DNA of 64,000 nt from Sporofaciens musculi. Its GTDB lineage: Bacteria > Bacillota > Clostridia > Lachnospirales > Lachnospiraceae. The stretch is from contig NZ_WUQX01000001.1 of assembly GCF_009830285.1 (NCBI RefSeq), positions 1,860,501 through 1,924,500 on the forward strand, written 5' to 3'. The stretch's first letter is position 1. Every line of letters starts with the position of its first letter. Below are positions 34,726-44,953 of this stretch, piece by piece. The position numbers were made by a program, and so were the translations under genes. The notes under the pieces are model-generated. The model saw only the letters and a list, made by a program, of their open reading frames with translations, made no database searches and was not told where the DNA came from.

Positions 34726-35629
34726 GGAGATTGTATCATTTTATGAGAGTATTGGGATTAAATATCGGATAACAGGTGAAGAAGATGTTTCGGTTCATTC
34801 CTTCTGCCCACTAAATGCATTAAAGTCCGGAAGCGTCACATGGGCGCGGCATTTGCATAAGATTCCAATTGAGAAAATGAATGAGGTTCATAGAAAAGAA
34901 AGCTTAATATTAGTTGCTGAATACGGTGAAGAGTTAGCGGGAGCAGAATTTCCTGTGATTTATGCGGAAAATGCCCAGAGGGCTTTTTTTCTCATGACAG
35001 AGAGGTTTTTTGGATTTTTAAATCCAGAGAACAGGGAAAGAAAGATCGAGAGAACCGCTGTCGTAGATACGAAGCAGATTGGAAAAAATGTCTATATCGG
35101 ACATCACACATACATTGCAAGCGATGTGAGCATAGGCGATAATGTGACAATCATGCATAATGTAACCATTGAGGGAGGGACTATTTCCATCGGAGATCAT
35201 ACCATCATAGAGTCGGGAACCACCATTGGAGCCCAGGGCTTCAGTTATTTTAAGGGATTGGACGAAAGAGAGATCTGCGCTCCTCATTATGGCGGCGTAA
35301 GGATTGGAAACCATGTAAAAATAGGCGCGAATAATACAATTATTCGAGGATGTCTGGCAGATACAGTCATTGAAGATGATGTAAAAACTGCGGATTTGGT
35401 ATGTATCAGCCATAACGATCTTATTAAGCAAGGCGCTCAGATTACTTGCGGAGTTATGATTGCAGGAAGTACAACCGTAGGAGAACATTCATGGATTGCA
35501 CCTGGCGCTGTATTGAATAATGGGGTAAATATTGGTGAAAACAGTTATGTTGGTATTGGCAGCGTAGTGTTAAAGAAAGTGAGAGAAGGACATAAAGTAT
35601 TTGGTGTTCCAGCCATAAATATCGATTGA
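34709..35629 (+). CDS. LpxD-like left-handed beta-helix acyltransferase
   Basis: An N-terminal domain (SFCPLNALKSGSVTWA) is followed by hexapeptide repeats from about residue 105 (IGKNVYIGHHTYIASDVSIGDNV...) to the end. GVPAIN closes the helix. The family transfers acyl groups from ACP to amino-sugar nucleotides in trimers. Most Gram-positive bacteria make no lipid A, so a role in EPS amino-sugar acylation using the neighbouring glyceryl-ACP is the reasonable inference. The ATG at 34709 is preceded by GAGGAGAAAG. Confidence 0.88.
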   Translation: MEVTVKEIVSFYESIGIKYRITGEEDVSVHSFCPLNALKSGSVTWARHLHKIPIEKMNEVHRKESLILVAEYGEELAGAEFPVIYAENAQRAFFLMTERFFGFLNPENRERKIERTAVVDTKQIGKNVYIGHHTYIASDVSIGDNVTIMHNVTIEGGTISIGDHTIIESGTTIGAQGFSYFKGLDEREICAPHYGGVRIGNHVKIGANNTIIRGCLADTVIEDDVKTADLVCISHNDLIKQGAQITCGVMIAGSTTVGEHSWIAPGAVLNNGVNIGENSYVGIGSVVLKKVREGHKVFGVPAINID

Positions 35630-35640
35630 GGAGTAATTTG

Positions 35641-36297
35641 ATGGAAGAACGATTACCAAAGCTTAAAAAGACGTTTTATTCCGTGATTGTAAAAAGGTGT
35701 TTAGACGTAATATTAAGTGGATTTGCATTAGTATTGCTGAGTCCATTTTTTCTTATTATTGCTATTTTAGAAATTATATTTCATGGTAAACCAGTTTTAT
35801 ACTGTCAGAAACGTACAGGACAAAATGGTATTATTTTTAATATTTATAAATTTCGTTCAATGACTAATGAAGTTGATGAGAATGGAGAACTACTTGCAGG
35901 AAATCTAAGATTAACGAAGTTTGGTAAACTGCTTCGCAAGACGTCTATTGACGAACTTCCGGAATTGTTTTGTATTTTCAAAGGAGATATGTCTATTATA
36001 GGTCCGCGTCCATTGCTTCCACACTATACAGAGCTATATAGCAAGAGACACAGAGGAAGATTATTAATCCGTCCCGGACTAACTTGTCCTTGGATAAAAA
36101 AAACAAAGAATGAACGGAAATATAGTAAATATACCTGGGGAACCCAATTTGAAAATGATATTTGGTATGTGGAAAATGTAAGCTTTTTTGTAGATATTAA
36201 AATGATATTTGCAATTATAAAAGAGGTTTTAGTGCCAAGGAGTGACAGAGTGGATGATACAAGGGAAGAATTTAACGGAAGGAATTTGTGGGAATAA
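35641..36297 (+). CDS. Initiating phosphosugar transferase, locus 2
   Basis: This PglC/EpsL-type protein has a single N-terminal hydrophobic segment, IYKFRSM, TSIDELPELFCI and GPRPLL. It should start repeat-unit assembly on undecaprenyl phosphate, as the protein at 13546 does in locus 1. The two are diverged, so the first sugars may differ. The ATG at 35641 has GAGGAG upstream. Confidence 0.92.
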   Translation: MEERLPKLKKTFYSVIVKRCLDVILSGFALVLLSPFFLIIAILEIIFHGKPVLYCQKRTGQNGIIFNIYKFRSMTNEVDENGELLAGNLRLTKFGKLLRKTSIDELPELFCIFKGDMSIIGPRPLLPHYTELYSKRHRGRLLIRPGLTCPWIKKTKNERKYSKYTWGTQFENDIWYVENVSFFVDIKMIFAIIKEVLVPRSDRVDDTREEFNGRNLWE

Positions 36298-36302
36298 AAG
36301 AG

Positions 36303-36956
36303 ATGAAGATTGTAGTTGTAGCGCCTCATAATGATGATGAAATATTAGGTGTGGGAGGAACAATGGCAAAACTGTCCAAACAGGGCCATGAGGTTATTGT
36401 TTGTGAAGTTACGGCGGGTGATTTGGATAATGAAATTGTACAGTTACAAAAAAAAGAAGCAGTTGCTTCACATAAATTGATGGGAATCAGAGATACCATT
36501 TTTATGAATCTTCCGGTAGTTGGATTGAAAGAAATGAGAACGGCGGAGATTAACAGGAATTTTTTGAATATAATGACAGAGCTTAGTCCTGAGATTGTTT
36601 TTATTCCACATAAGGGTGATATGCATATTGATCATAGAATGGTAGTTGACGCAATAATGGTCGCATTAAGACCAGTTTCGTCTCCCAACTTAAAAGCAAT
36701 CTATGCTTACGAAACATTATCTGAAACAGAATGGAATACACCGTCAGTAGACAATGTATTTATTCCTACGGTTTATGTGGATATTACGAATGAAATAGAT
36801 ACAAAAATAGATGCAATGAGATACCATAAAAGCCAGTTGTGTGAATATCCGCATCCACGTTCATTAGAAGCGATAGAGGCGTTGGCAAAGCACAGAGGAA
36901 GTACAATATGTCGGAAATATGCAGAAGCATTTATGTCGATCAGGCAGGTTTTTTAG
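36303..36956 (+). CDS. PIG-L/LmbE family deacetylase
   Basis: The N-terminus MKIVVVAPHNDDE holds the zinc-binding H9 and D12 motif, and HIDH lies near residue 114. These enzymes remove N-acetyl groups from amino sugars. It may expose a free amine for re-acylation with the unusual acyl group predicted from the FkbH/ACP/LpxD-like genes; this link is inference. Confidence 0.9.
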   Translation: MKIVVVAPHNDDEILGVGGTMAKLSKQGHEVIVCEVTAGDLDNEIVQLQKKEAVASHKLMGIRDTIFMNLPVVGLKEMRTAEINRNFLNIMTELSPEIVFIPHKGDMHIDHRMVVDAIMVALRPVSSPNLKAIYAYETLSETEWNTPSVDNVFIPTVYVDITNEIDTKIDAMRYHKSQLCEYPHPRSLEAIEALAKHRGSTICRKYAEAFMSIRQVF

Positions 36957-36958
36957 AA

Positions 36959-38221
36959 ATGAATATACCAAAAAAACCAGAAGAACTCATCAGTGTTATC
37001 GTTCCAATCTATATGATTGAACAATATCTGGGCGTTTGTATTGAGAGTATTTTAAACCAGACATATACAAATTTGGAGATAATCCTTGTGGAAGACGGCT
37101 CAAAAGATTTATGTCCTGAGATTTGTGATTTATATGCAAAGAAAGATAGCAGGATTAAAGTGATACATAAAGATAATGGCGGATTAGTTTCTGCACGAAA
37201 AGCAGGGATTCAGATAGCGTCGGGTCAATACATAGGTTATGTAGATGGGGATGATTGGATAGAAAAAGAATTCTATGAAAGCATGTATTGCGCTATAAAA
37301 GCATCAGAGGCGGATATGGTTTGCGCGGGATATACAAGGGAGCTGTTTGATAAATCAGAACAATTTTTAAATATCTGTTCATCAGGGGTTTATCATGATG
37401 AGAATTTGAAACACATCTATGATTCTATGATTTCAGAGGGTTCTTTTTACCGACCTGGGATTTATACATATGTATGGAACAAGCTGTTTAAAAGAGAGCT
37501 TCTTTATTTGGTACAAATGAATGTAGATAACAGAATTTCAATCGGTGAAGATGCGGCAGTTACATATCCAGCTTTATTAAAGTGTAATAGAATCTGTATC
37601 ACGGATAATACGGCATATCATTACAGGCAGCATAATAGTTCTATGTTAAAGAAGAATAATTTGCTAAGTAATGAAATTTTAAAACTTAAATATTTGTACG
37701 AATATATGGAGACTTGGGCTGAAACAGAAAGCTCATATCGTATATCGTCTCAAATAGAGGACTTTATTTTATCTATTTGCATGATACGTTCTGGAGGACA
37801 GTTGGACTGTTCAAATACAAGATGTACATATCTGGCGTTTGATGAGAAATATATTGGAAAATCCGTCGTAGTCTACAGTGCAGGAACCTTTGGCCAGCAG
37901 TTAATCCATCGGCTGAAGGAAAAAGGCTGTTGTAATATAGCTGGCTGGTTAGACGATGATTACTGGGAATACAGACGGTGCTGCCTGGAGGTTGACCCGA
38001 TAGAGAGCATAACAACGATTACTTTTGACTATGTGCTGATTGCCGCCGTTGATCCCAGCGTTACTCATGAAGCTGTAAAACGGCTTCTGGACTTAGGCGT
38101 AAGTGGGGATAAACTTTTGACGGTGTCCGTTCCAAAAGAAAAAGAAGGGCTTATCAGACGCTTCCTGGATGTAGAGGCTCTAAAGACGGAAAAAAAGAGA
38201 ATGGGAGGGGATATTGCATGA
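36959..38221 (+). CDS. GT2 glycosyltransferase with Rossmann-like C-terminus, locus 2 copy
   Basis: The domain order is the same as in the locus 1 paralog (14265): GT-A domain (VIVPIYMIEQYLG, LVEDGSKD, YVDGDDW) and a C-terminal domain beginning VVVYSAGTFGQQL with LDDDYWEYRRC. The start at 36959 aligns with the paralog; an upstream ATG at 36908 overlaps the deacetylase. Neither has a strong ribosome binding site. The MBL gene overlaps its end by 4 bp. Confidence 0.88.
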   Translation: MNIPKKPEELISVIVPIYMIEQYLGVCIESILNQTYTNLEIILVEDGSKDLCPEICDLYAKKDSRIKVIHKDNGGLVSARKAGIQIASGQYIGYVDGDDWIEKEFYESMYCAIKASEADMVCAGYTRELFDKSEQFLNICSSGVYHDENLKHIYDSMISEGSFYRPGIYTYVWNKLFKRELLYLVQMNVDNRISIGEDAAVTYPALLKCNRICITDNTAYHYRQHNSSMLKKNNLLSNEILKLKYLYEYMETWAETESSYRISSQIEDFILSICMIRSGGQLDCSNTRCTYLAFDEKYIGKSVVVYSAGTFGQQLIHRLKEKGCCNIAGWLDDDYWEYRRCCLEVDPIESITTITFDYVLIAAVDPSVTHEAVKRLLDLGVSGDKLLTVSVPKEKEGLIRRFLDVEALKTEKKRMGGDIA

Positions 38222-38988
38222 AGGATTTTGCAGTAAAAATTTTGACAGCAGAAAAAGGAAATACACATCTATTTTCTGTTGGTCAGGCAGGCTTCATTAT
38301 AAAAAGTTCAAAAGGCCAGCTTCTTGCCATAGACCTGTATCTCTCAAATTGTGTGGAGCGCGCGGAGGGGCATACAGGGTTTAAACGCCTCCTTCCTAAG
38401 CTTTTAAGTCCATCAGATTTAGATTTTGATGCAGTCGTCTGTACCCATCCCCACCTTGACCATTTCGATCTGGACACGGTTCCCCAATTAATGAGGCATA
38501 AGACAAAACTTTTTTGCTCTGTAGACTGCAAGAAGCTGATTAAGCAGACGCAGATGGAGTATTACAGGGAACAGATTACCTATGTAACCCCAGGCGATGG
38601 GGCCAGGGTAGGAGATTTTTCCATTGATTTCGTCCCTTGCGACCATGGCGAGGGAGCCCCAGATGCGGTAGGCGTGCTCGTTACGGTAGATGGAAAGAGA
38701 ATCTATGAGGCGGGAGACACCTGCTTAAGGCTTGACAGGGCAGGGGAGATACCTAAGCCCCTGGATGTCCTGATAGGGCCTGTCAATGGAAGATATGGAA
38801 ATATGGATGAAGAAGAACTAAGTCAGCTAGCCGAAGCTTTAAAGCCTGGTATTACCATTCCATGCCACTATGGAATGTTTGCATCCCATCATGGAGATGT
38901 AGGCAGATTTTACGACATTATGACGAAGAAAAAGCTGCCAATACACATTATGCAGCAAGGAGAGCAATATACACTTAAGAGGTTATGA
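38218..38988 (+). CDS. Metallo-beta-lactamase-fold hydrolase, locus 2 copy
   Basis: The HxHxDH motif is at residues 77-82, and CDHGEGAPDAVG, EAGDTC and PCHYGMFASHHGD repeat the locus 1 paralog's motifs (15505). The position after the GT2 and before an ATP-grasp gene is also the same. Confidence 0.88.
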   Translation: MKDFAVKILTAEKGNTHLFSVGQAGFIIKSSKGQLLAIDLYLSNCVERAEGHTGFKRLLPKLLSPSDLDFDAVVCTHPHLDHFDLDTVPQLMRHKTKLFCSVDCKKLIKQTQMEYYREQITYVTPGDGARVGDFSIDFVPCDHGEGAPDAVGVLVTVDGKRIYEAGDTCLRLDRAGEIPKPLDVLIGPVNGRYGNMDEEELSQLAEALKPGITIPCHYGMFASHHGDVGRFYDIMTKKKLPIHIMQQGEQYTLKRL

Positions 38989-38990
38989 AA

Positions 38991-40291
38991 ATGATGAAGG
39001 AATTTGAAGGAAAAAAGCTATTAATTCTTGGAGGAAACCCTGAAACCACGCCATTGGTTGAGTTGGCGAATGGGGGGGGGTATTTACAATCGTAACATCT
39101 GCGCGCCATACGGATCCGGCCAAGAAAGCGGCCTGTAAATCCTATGACGTAGACGGGCTGGACGTCCCTGGCTTGATTGCCCTGGCAAAAAAAGAACAGG
39201 TTGACGGCGTGTTAGTCGGCGTTGCGGATATTCTTGTGCCATCCTATTGCAAAGTCTGCGATGCTTTGAATCTGCCCTGTTATGCGACACAGGACATTGT
39301 AAATATCTTTTCATATAAAGATGTCTTCAAGGCGACCTGTGAGCGTTACGGTATCCATGGGATTCCAGAATTCTATCTGGATGCCGAGATGAAACGTGAG
39401 GACCTTGATCAGATTGTCTACCCTGTCATGGTAAAGCCGGTGGATAACGGCGGCGGTGTAGGCATGACGGTTGCGTATAATGAGTCGGAGCTTTGCAGGG
39501 GAGTAGAAACTGCTCTGGCGGCTTCTGACAAAAAAAGATTCATTGTTGAGAAATATATGCAATGTGATGATATGGGAATGTATTACACATTTAAAGATGG
39601 GTATTGCTCTGCTTCCTGCATCTATGACCGGTATACTACGGATGAACAAAAAGGGGTAAGCAGGGTCTGCCTGGGAGGGACATATCCCTCCAAACATATT
39701 GAAGAATACTTCAGCCGAATGCACAGTAATGCGGTTCGGATGTTCCAGGATATTGGAATCACCAACGGCGTGCTGATGTTATCGGGGTTCTATGAAAACG
39801 GCGAATTCTATGTATACGATACAGGGTTTCGCCTCCAGGGGGAAGCGCCCCATCTTCTGATGAAGGCAATCCACGGATTTGACCAGCGTAAGATGCTGAT
39901 TCGATTTGCGCTCACCGGCTCTGAAGGGGAGATTGACATTAAGAAGGAGGACGATGTGTTCTTGCGGGGCAAACATGCAGCCACGCTTTGGTTTCTCCTG
40001 AAAGCCGGAAAAATTGCGAGAATTGAAGGGCTGGAGGAGGCGTCTTCTGACCCGAAGGTGGTGGCGAACATTCAGAGGCTGTACGAGGGCGACACTGTTC
40101 TTAAGGAATGGGTAGGACAGGAGAAGCAGGTTTTGACGCGCATGTATCTGGTATGTGACAGTAAGACAGAACTTTCCAAGAGGCTGAAGCATTATATGAA
40201 CAAAGTCCGAGTCTATGACGAGGACGGCAACAACATGGTTCTGAAAGGATTTGATGTTGATCAGGCGCTAAAGCTTAGCTCTGTTACCTAG
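38991..40291 (+). pseudogene. ATP-grasp ligase, switched out of frame by a G9 tract
   Basis: The frame from the ATG at 38991 reads KLLILGGNPETTPLVELAN and then enters G9 at 39072-39080, after which it stops within five codons. With ten G residues the frame would continue GGGVFTIVTSARHTDP into the intact downstream part, giving a protein like the one at 16285. The rest, to 40291, is undamaged and includes YPVMVKPVDNGGGVGM. A long G tract early in an otherwise intact gene is the usual form of a slipped-strand contingency gene. Confidence 0.85.
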
Positions 40292-40345
40292 TGCGTAAGT
40301 CTCCTTTGCATCAGTTCTTTTAGGCTGAATGTGAAAGGAGAGTCT

Positions 40346-42379
40346 ATGGAGAGAGAATTTGAAGGAAAGAAGCTGTTAATTCTTGGAGGTAATCCTGAAA
40401 CCATGCCTTTGGTGGAGATTGCCAACGAAATGGGTATCAAAACCATTGTGTCCTCCGCCCGCCATACAGACCCCGCCAAGAAAGCGGCCTGGAAATCTTA
40501 TGATGTGGACGGTATGGACGTTGCAGGGCTTGTGGCTCTTGCAAAAGAAGAAAAAGTAGACGGTGTGCTGGTTGGCGTTGCGGATATCCTTGTTCCGGCT
40601 TACTGCAAGGTATGTAAGGCCCTTGACCTGCCCTGCTATGCCACACAGGAGATTGTGGAGGTATTTTCGTATAAAGATGTGTTCAAATCCACCTGTGAGC
40701 GCTATGGGGTTCATGGGATACCGGAATATTATCTGGACGGGGAGATGAGACGGGAGGATTTGGACAAGCTTGTCTACCCTGTTATGGTAAAGCCGGTGGA
40801 CAACGGTGGCGGCGTCGGTATGACGGTGGCTTATAACGAGGAAGAATTGAGAGCCGCGGTTTCTCTTGCATTGGAACATTCCAAAAGAAAACGGTTTATT
40901 GTCGAGAGGTATATGGAGTGTGAGGATGTAGGAATCTATTATACCTTTAAGGATGGCGAGTGCTCTGTGTCCTGTATCTATGACCGGTATACCACAGACA
41001 AACAGCCAGGGTTCAGTAAGGTTAATCTTGGAAGCATATATCCCTCTAAGCATCTTGAGGATTATTATAAGAGGATGCACGACAATATGGTTCGTATGTT
41101 TCGTGAGATTGGTATCAGAAACGGGGTGCTGCTGATTTCTGCATTTTATGAGAAGGGCGAATTCTATGTCTATGACCCTGGATTTCGTTTACAAGGGGAA
41201 GCGCCTCATCTTCTGATGAAGGCTGTCCAAGGCTTTGACCAAAGAAAGCTGCTGATTCGGTTTGCATTGACTGGTTCAGAAGGCGAGATAGACCTTAAGA
41301 GGATGGACGACGTTACGCTTCGCGGGAAATATGCGGCTACTCTGTGGGTTCTGCTAAGACAGGGGAGGATTAAGAGTATCAGCGGTTTGGAGAAGATTGA
41401 GAATGACCCAAGGGTTGTTGACAACGTGCAGAGGCTTTATGAGGGCATGACTGTGGAGCCCTCCTGGATTGGAACGGAAAAACAGGTTATGACCAGGCTT
41501 TACCTTGTTTGTGAGAGTATGTCTGAGCTTAGGGAAACGCTTCTTGCCTGTGAACAAAAAATCAAGGTGTTTGACGAGAATGGAAATGATCAGGTTTTGG
41601 AATGGCTGAAGCTGGATCCTTCGGCATATGGAAAGGGGCAGGAGACAGGGAAGCGGACTGCTGTGATTACGGGAGGAACGAGAGGGATTGGTTTTGAAAC
41701 TGCAAGGGCTCTACTTAGAGAGGGCTATCATGTTGCTGTAATCGGGAGGAATCCCAGCAGGGCTAAGGAAGCGGCCTTAAAGCTTGGGGACTGTTGTAAG
41801 GGCTATTGCTGTGATGTCTCTAATGTGCAGGAGGCGGAGGAAACCCTTAAGAGGATTAACCAGGATTTCGGCTCTATTGACGTGTTGATTAACAGTGCGG
41901 GAATTCTTGATACTTCCAGACTTGATACTCTGACTGAAGATGAGTGGAATGAAGTGTTGGATATCAATCTTAAGGGGACGTTCTTTATGATGCAGAAGGC
42001 AGTCCCTTATCTGGAAAAGGCTGCTTTTCCCAGAATTATTAATATATCCTCCAATGCCGGACGGATGGGAGGATATGAAAACGGGCTTGCATATACTGCC
42101 TCAAAGGGCGGTGTGATTGCGCTGACTTACGGGGCGGCAAGGAGGCTTGCGTCTAAGAAGATTACGGTAAATTGTGTTTCTCCCGGAACCATTGTGACAG
42201 AGATGGTGGAGGAGGGCTATGACGACGAGGCAAAACAGAAGCTGATTGCACGATTTCCAGTTGGGAGAATGGGAAGACCAATGGAAGTGGCTGATGCCAT
42301 CTGCTATTTTGCAAGTGAAAAGTCGTCGTTTACCACAGGGGCAGTCCTTGATGTAAACGGCGGTATGTTTATGGGGTAA
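40346..42379 (+). CDS. ATP-grasp and SDR fusion protein
   Basis: Residues 1 to about 430 form an ATP-grasp ligase of the same family as those at 16285 and 38991 (LLILGGNPETMPLVEIAN, MVKPVDNGGGVGM). From about residue 436 an SDR begins (ITGGTRGIGF, NSAG, ISSNAGRMGG, YTASKGG), close to FabG-type reductases. The start at 40346 is preceded by AAAGGAGA. The fusion joins two activities that are adjacent genes elsewhere in both loci, which suggests consecutive steps on one substrate. Confidence 0.9.
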   Translation: MEREFEGKKLLILGGNPETMPLVEIANEMGIKTIVSSARHTDPAKKAAWKSYDVDGMDVAGLVALAKEEKVDGVLVGVADILVPAYCKVCKALDLPCYATQEIVEVFSYKDVFKSTCERYGVHGIPEYYLDGEMRREDLDKLVYPVMVKPVDNGGGVGMTVAYNEEELRAAVSLALEHSKRKRFIVERYMECEDVGIYYTFKDGECSVSCIYDRYTTDKQPGFSKVNLGSIYPSKHLEDYYKRMHDNMVRMFREIGIRNGVLLISAFYEKGEFYVYDPGFRLQGEAPHLLMKAVQGFDQRKLLIRFALTGSEGEIDLKRMDDVTLRGKYAATLWVLLRQGRIKSISGLEKIENDPRVVDNVQRLYEGMTVEPSWIGTEKQVMTRLYLVCESMSELRETLLACEQKIKVFDENGNDQVLEWLKLDPSAYGKGQETGKRTAVITGGTRGIGFETARALLREGYHVAVIGRNPSRAKEAALKLGDCCKGYCCDVSNVQEAEETLKRINQDFGSIDVLINSAGILDTSRLDTLTEDEWNEVLDINLKGTFFMMQKAVPYLEKAAFPRIINISSNAGRMGGYENGLAYTASKGGVIALTYGAARRLASKKITVNCVSPGTIVTEMVEEGYDDEAKQKLIARFPVGRMGRPMEVADAICYFASEKSSFTTGAVLDVNGGMFMG

Positions 42380-42392
42380 AGGAGATGGGCAG

Positions 42393-43154
42393 ATGAAGCG
42401 TATGTTTGATTTGAAGGGAAAGAAGGCCATTGTTGTCGGAGGAGCGGGAGACCTGGGCTTTGGAATGTTGGAGGGGCTTGTTGAGGCCGGCGCTCAGTGT
42501 GTTGTGATTGATGTGGATGAAAAGCTTAAAAGTGTGTGCGAGGGCTTGAATTCCAGAGGGTTTAGGACGCATCCGGTCCATGGGGACATCTCTGACAGAA
42601 AGCAGGTGAGGGAGTCCTATGAAGAGGCAATGGATATTTTTGGCAATGACCTGGACATTATGGTCAATGCTGCGGGAATCCAGATTCGTCATCCCAGTGA
42701 GGAGTTCCCTATGGAGGATTGGGACAAGGTCCTGGCGGTCAATCTGACTGGGCCTTGGATGTACATGCAGATGGCGGCAAATACTATGATACCGAAGGGA
42801 TATGGAAAACTGGTTACTGTTTCGTCGCTTCAAAGTATTATTGGCGGAGTGACGATTCCGGCCTACACAGCGGCAAAGGGAGGGCTTGGAACACTGATAA
42901 AAACGTTGTCAAACGACTGGGCGGCAAAGGGTCTTAACATTAACTGTATTGCTCCAGGCTACATGGCCACGAAGCTGAATACTGGGCTTCTTGCTGATCA
43001 GAAGCGGTCGAAGGAGATTCTTGGCCGGATTCCCCAGGGAAGATGGGGGACGGGTGAGGACCTTAAGGGAGTGACGGTATTCTTATGCTCGTCGGCAAGC
43101 GATTATGTAAATGGAATTACGATACCGGTTGACGGTGGATTTTTGGGAAGATAA
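42393..43154 (+). CDS. Short-chain dehydrogenase/reductase
   Basis: The 253-residue SDR has GGAGDLGFG as cofactor motif, NAAG, and SSLQSIIGG...YTAAKGG as catalytic Ser-Tyr-Lys region. It resembles gluconate 5-dehydrogenase-like enzymes. It has no counterpart in locus 1. Confidence 0.9.
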   Translation: MKRMFDLKGKKAIVVGGAGDLGFGMLEGLVEAGAQCVVIDVDEKLKSVCEGLNSRGFRTHPVHGDISDRKQVRESYEEAMDIFGNDLDIMVNAAGIQIRHPSEEFPMEDWDKVLAVNLTGPWMYMQMAANTMIPKGYGKLVTVSSLQSIIGGVTIPAYTAAKGGLGTLIKTLSNDWAAKGLNINCIAPGYMATKLNTGLLADQKRSKEILGRIPQGRWGTGEDLKGVTVFLCSSASDYVNGITIPVDGGFLGR

Positions 43155-43180
43155 AGGGATAGGATGAGGCGGTGAAGTTC

Positions 43181-43951
43181 ATGAGTGAAAAGAGACTAAG
43201 CAATAAAGTGATTGTCATTTCAGGAGGCACAAAAGGGGTCGGCCGAGCCTTTGCGGAGGTAGCAGGGCGTGAGGGAGCGAAGGTGGTGATTGGAGGACGT
43301 GACGAAAAGGCGGGAAAGGAGACGGTAAGGAATATAAAAACTTTTGGCTCAGAGGGAATGTTTGTTCACTGTGATCTTTTGAAGGTGGAGGATTGTAAGA
43401 GTTTATTTGATGAGGCTTATGAGAAGTATGGGAGGATTGACGGCTTCTTTAATTATGCGGGAGTCACGCCGGTAAGCCCGTTGGATAGCTGTGATGAGGA
43501 TACGTTCGACTGGGTTATGGACGTGAACTTTAAAGCCGCCTTTTTTTGCTGCCAGCAGGCGGTGAAGTATATGCGTAGGAATGGAGGAGGCTCGATTGTC
43601 CTAACAGGCTCAGCCCATGCGTGGGGAGGGCAGAAGGACAGGGCTGCATATGCCTGCAGCAAGGGAGTGCTTAGGATTTTGACGGAGCACATCGCCCATC
43701 AGTATGCCGGCGAGCAGATCAGAGGGAATTATCTGACGCTTGGGTGGACGCCCACGGAGGGAGAAGTGGAGTTAAGGCGAAGCCAGGGAGAAAGCGAGGC
43801 TGAGCTTAGAAGGAGGGCTTCGAGGATTCTTCCGATGGGGCGTATGTGTGAGAGAAGCGATTACATGGAGGGGCTTATATATCTGATGTCGGATGAGAGC
43901 GCCATGATGACGGGGAGTACTTTTAGGCTTACGGCAGGGGAGTATATATGA
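43181..43951 (+). CDS. SDR of the shared module, locus 2 copy
   Basis: It is a close paralog of the SDR at 17734 (ISGGTKGVGRAF, NYAGVTPVSPLD, LTGSAHAWGGQKDRAAY, LTLGWTPTEGE). The ATG at 43181 fits the paralog's length; a GTG at 43172 is possible. It marks the last gene of the GC-richer module; the AT-rich variable block starts after it. Confidence 0.92.
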   Translation: MSEKRLSNKVIVISGGTKGVGRAFAEVAGREGAKVVIGGRDEKAGKETVRNIKTFGSEGMFVHCDLLKVEDCKSLFDEAYEKYGRIDGFFNYAGVTPVSPLDSCDEDTFDWVMDVNFKAAFFCCQQAVKYMRRNGGGSIVLTGSAHAWGGQKDRAAYACSKGVLRILTEHIAHQYAGEQIRGNYLTLGWTPTEGEVELRRSQGESEAELRRRASRILPMGRMCERSDYMEGLIYLMSDESAMMTGSTFRLTAGEYI

Positions 43952-43982
43952 TTAAGAAGCTGACAATGGAGAGGAAAATAGA

Positions 43983-44938
43983 GTGAAAGTTTGCGTATTA
44001 ATGAGTACATATAATGGAGAAAAATTTCTTTCTGAGCAGATTGAGACAATATTAAATCAAACAGGTGTGGAGGTAAATCTTCATATAAGAGATGATGGCT
44101 CGAATGACAGAACGAAAGAGATATTAAAAACGTATGCAGAAAAATACGATAATGTAAATATTACTTTCGGGGAAGCAGCAGGGGTAGGTAAAAGTTTTAT
44201 GTCCTTGCTCTATTCTGCTGAACCTGCGGATTACTATGCATTTTCAGACCAGGATGACATATGGGATGCGGATAAACTCTGGTCAGCGATTCAATATATA
44301 AAGGAGAAGGCAAAGATAACAGACCCTGTCTTATATTGTGGAAATCAGAAAATTGTTGATTCAGATAGAAAATTTGTTGCGCTTAGGCTTCCAGAAAACT
44401 ATGAGGATCATGGATTAATGGGAGGCATTCTGGCAAATGGTTATGCAGGATGCACTATGGTCATGAACCATATATTATGGGAACTTTTACAAGATAAAAA
44501 GAGAAGACCCAAGATGCAGTTTTTTGACAGCAGAATCCATGATGAGTGGGTTGTGGCAGTAGCGCAGGCGGTAGGTAAAGTTATCTATGATCCGGTTTCT
44601 CATATGGAGTACAGACATCATAATTCAGCGTTTACATCAACTGACAGCCTTACATCTCAAAAAAATTAAATTATAAATACAAATTTTATGTGAAGAAAAT
44701 TAGGCAAATTAAGAATAGAGGATTCCATAAAAACGGAATGAGGCTTACGGCAGAGAACCTTCTTAAATTTTATCCGGAATTTCTTAATAATGATGAAAAA
44801 AGAAAACTATTGATAATGGCAAATTATAAAAAGAGTATGAAAAACAAAGTTGCTCTTTTAAGAAGTAATATGATTAGAGAATGTGTAAAAGTAAATCCGG
44901 AGATTTTGATTGTAAGGATTTTATTAGGAGTATTTTAG
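43983..44938 (+). pseudogene. GT2 (rhamnosyltransferase-like), frameshifted at A7
   Basis: The GT-A domain (VLMSTYNGEKFL, IRDDGSNDRT, FSDQDDIW) occupies the first frame from a GTG start to 44669. At the A7 run (44659-44665) the frame is lost; the other frame continues LNYKYKFYVKKIR... to 44938. A one-base change gives a protein of about 318 residues. QDDIW and the overall plan resemble rhamnosyltransferases. Confidence 0.85.
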
Positions 44939-44953
44939 AAGGAGGGAGGTCTT

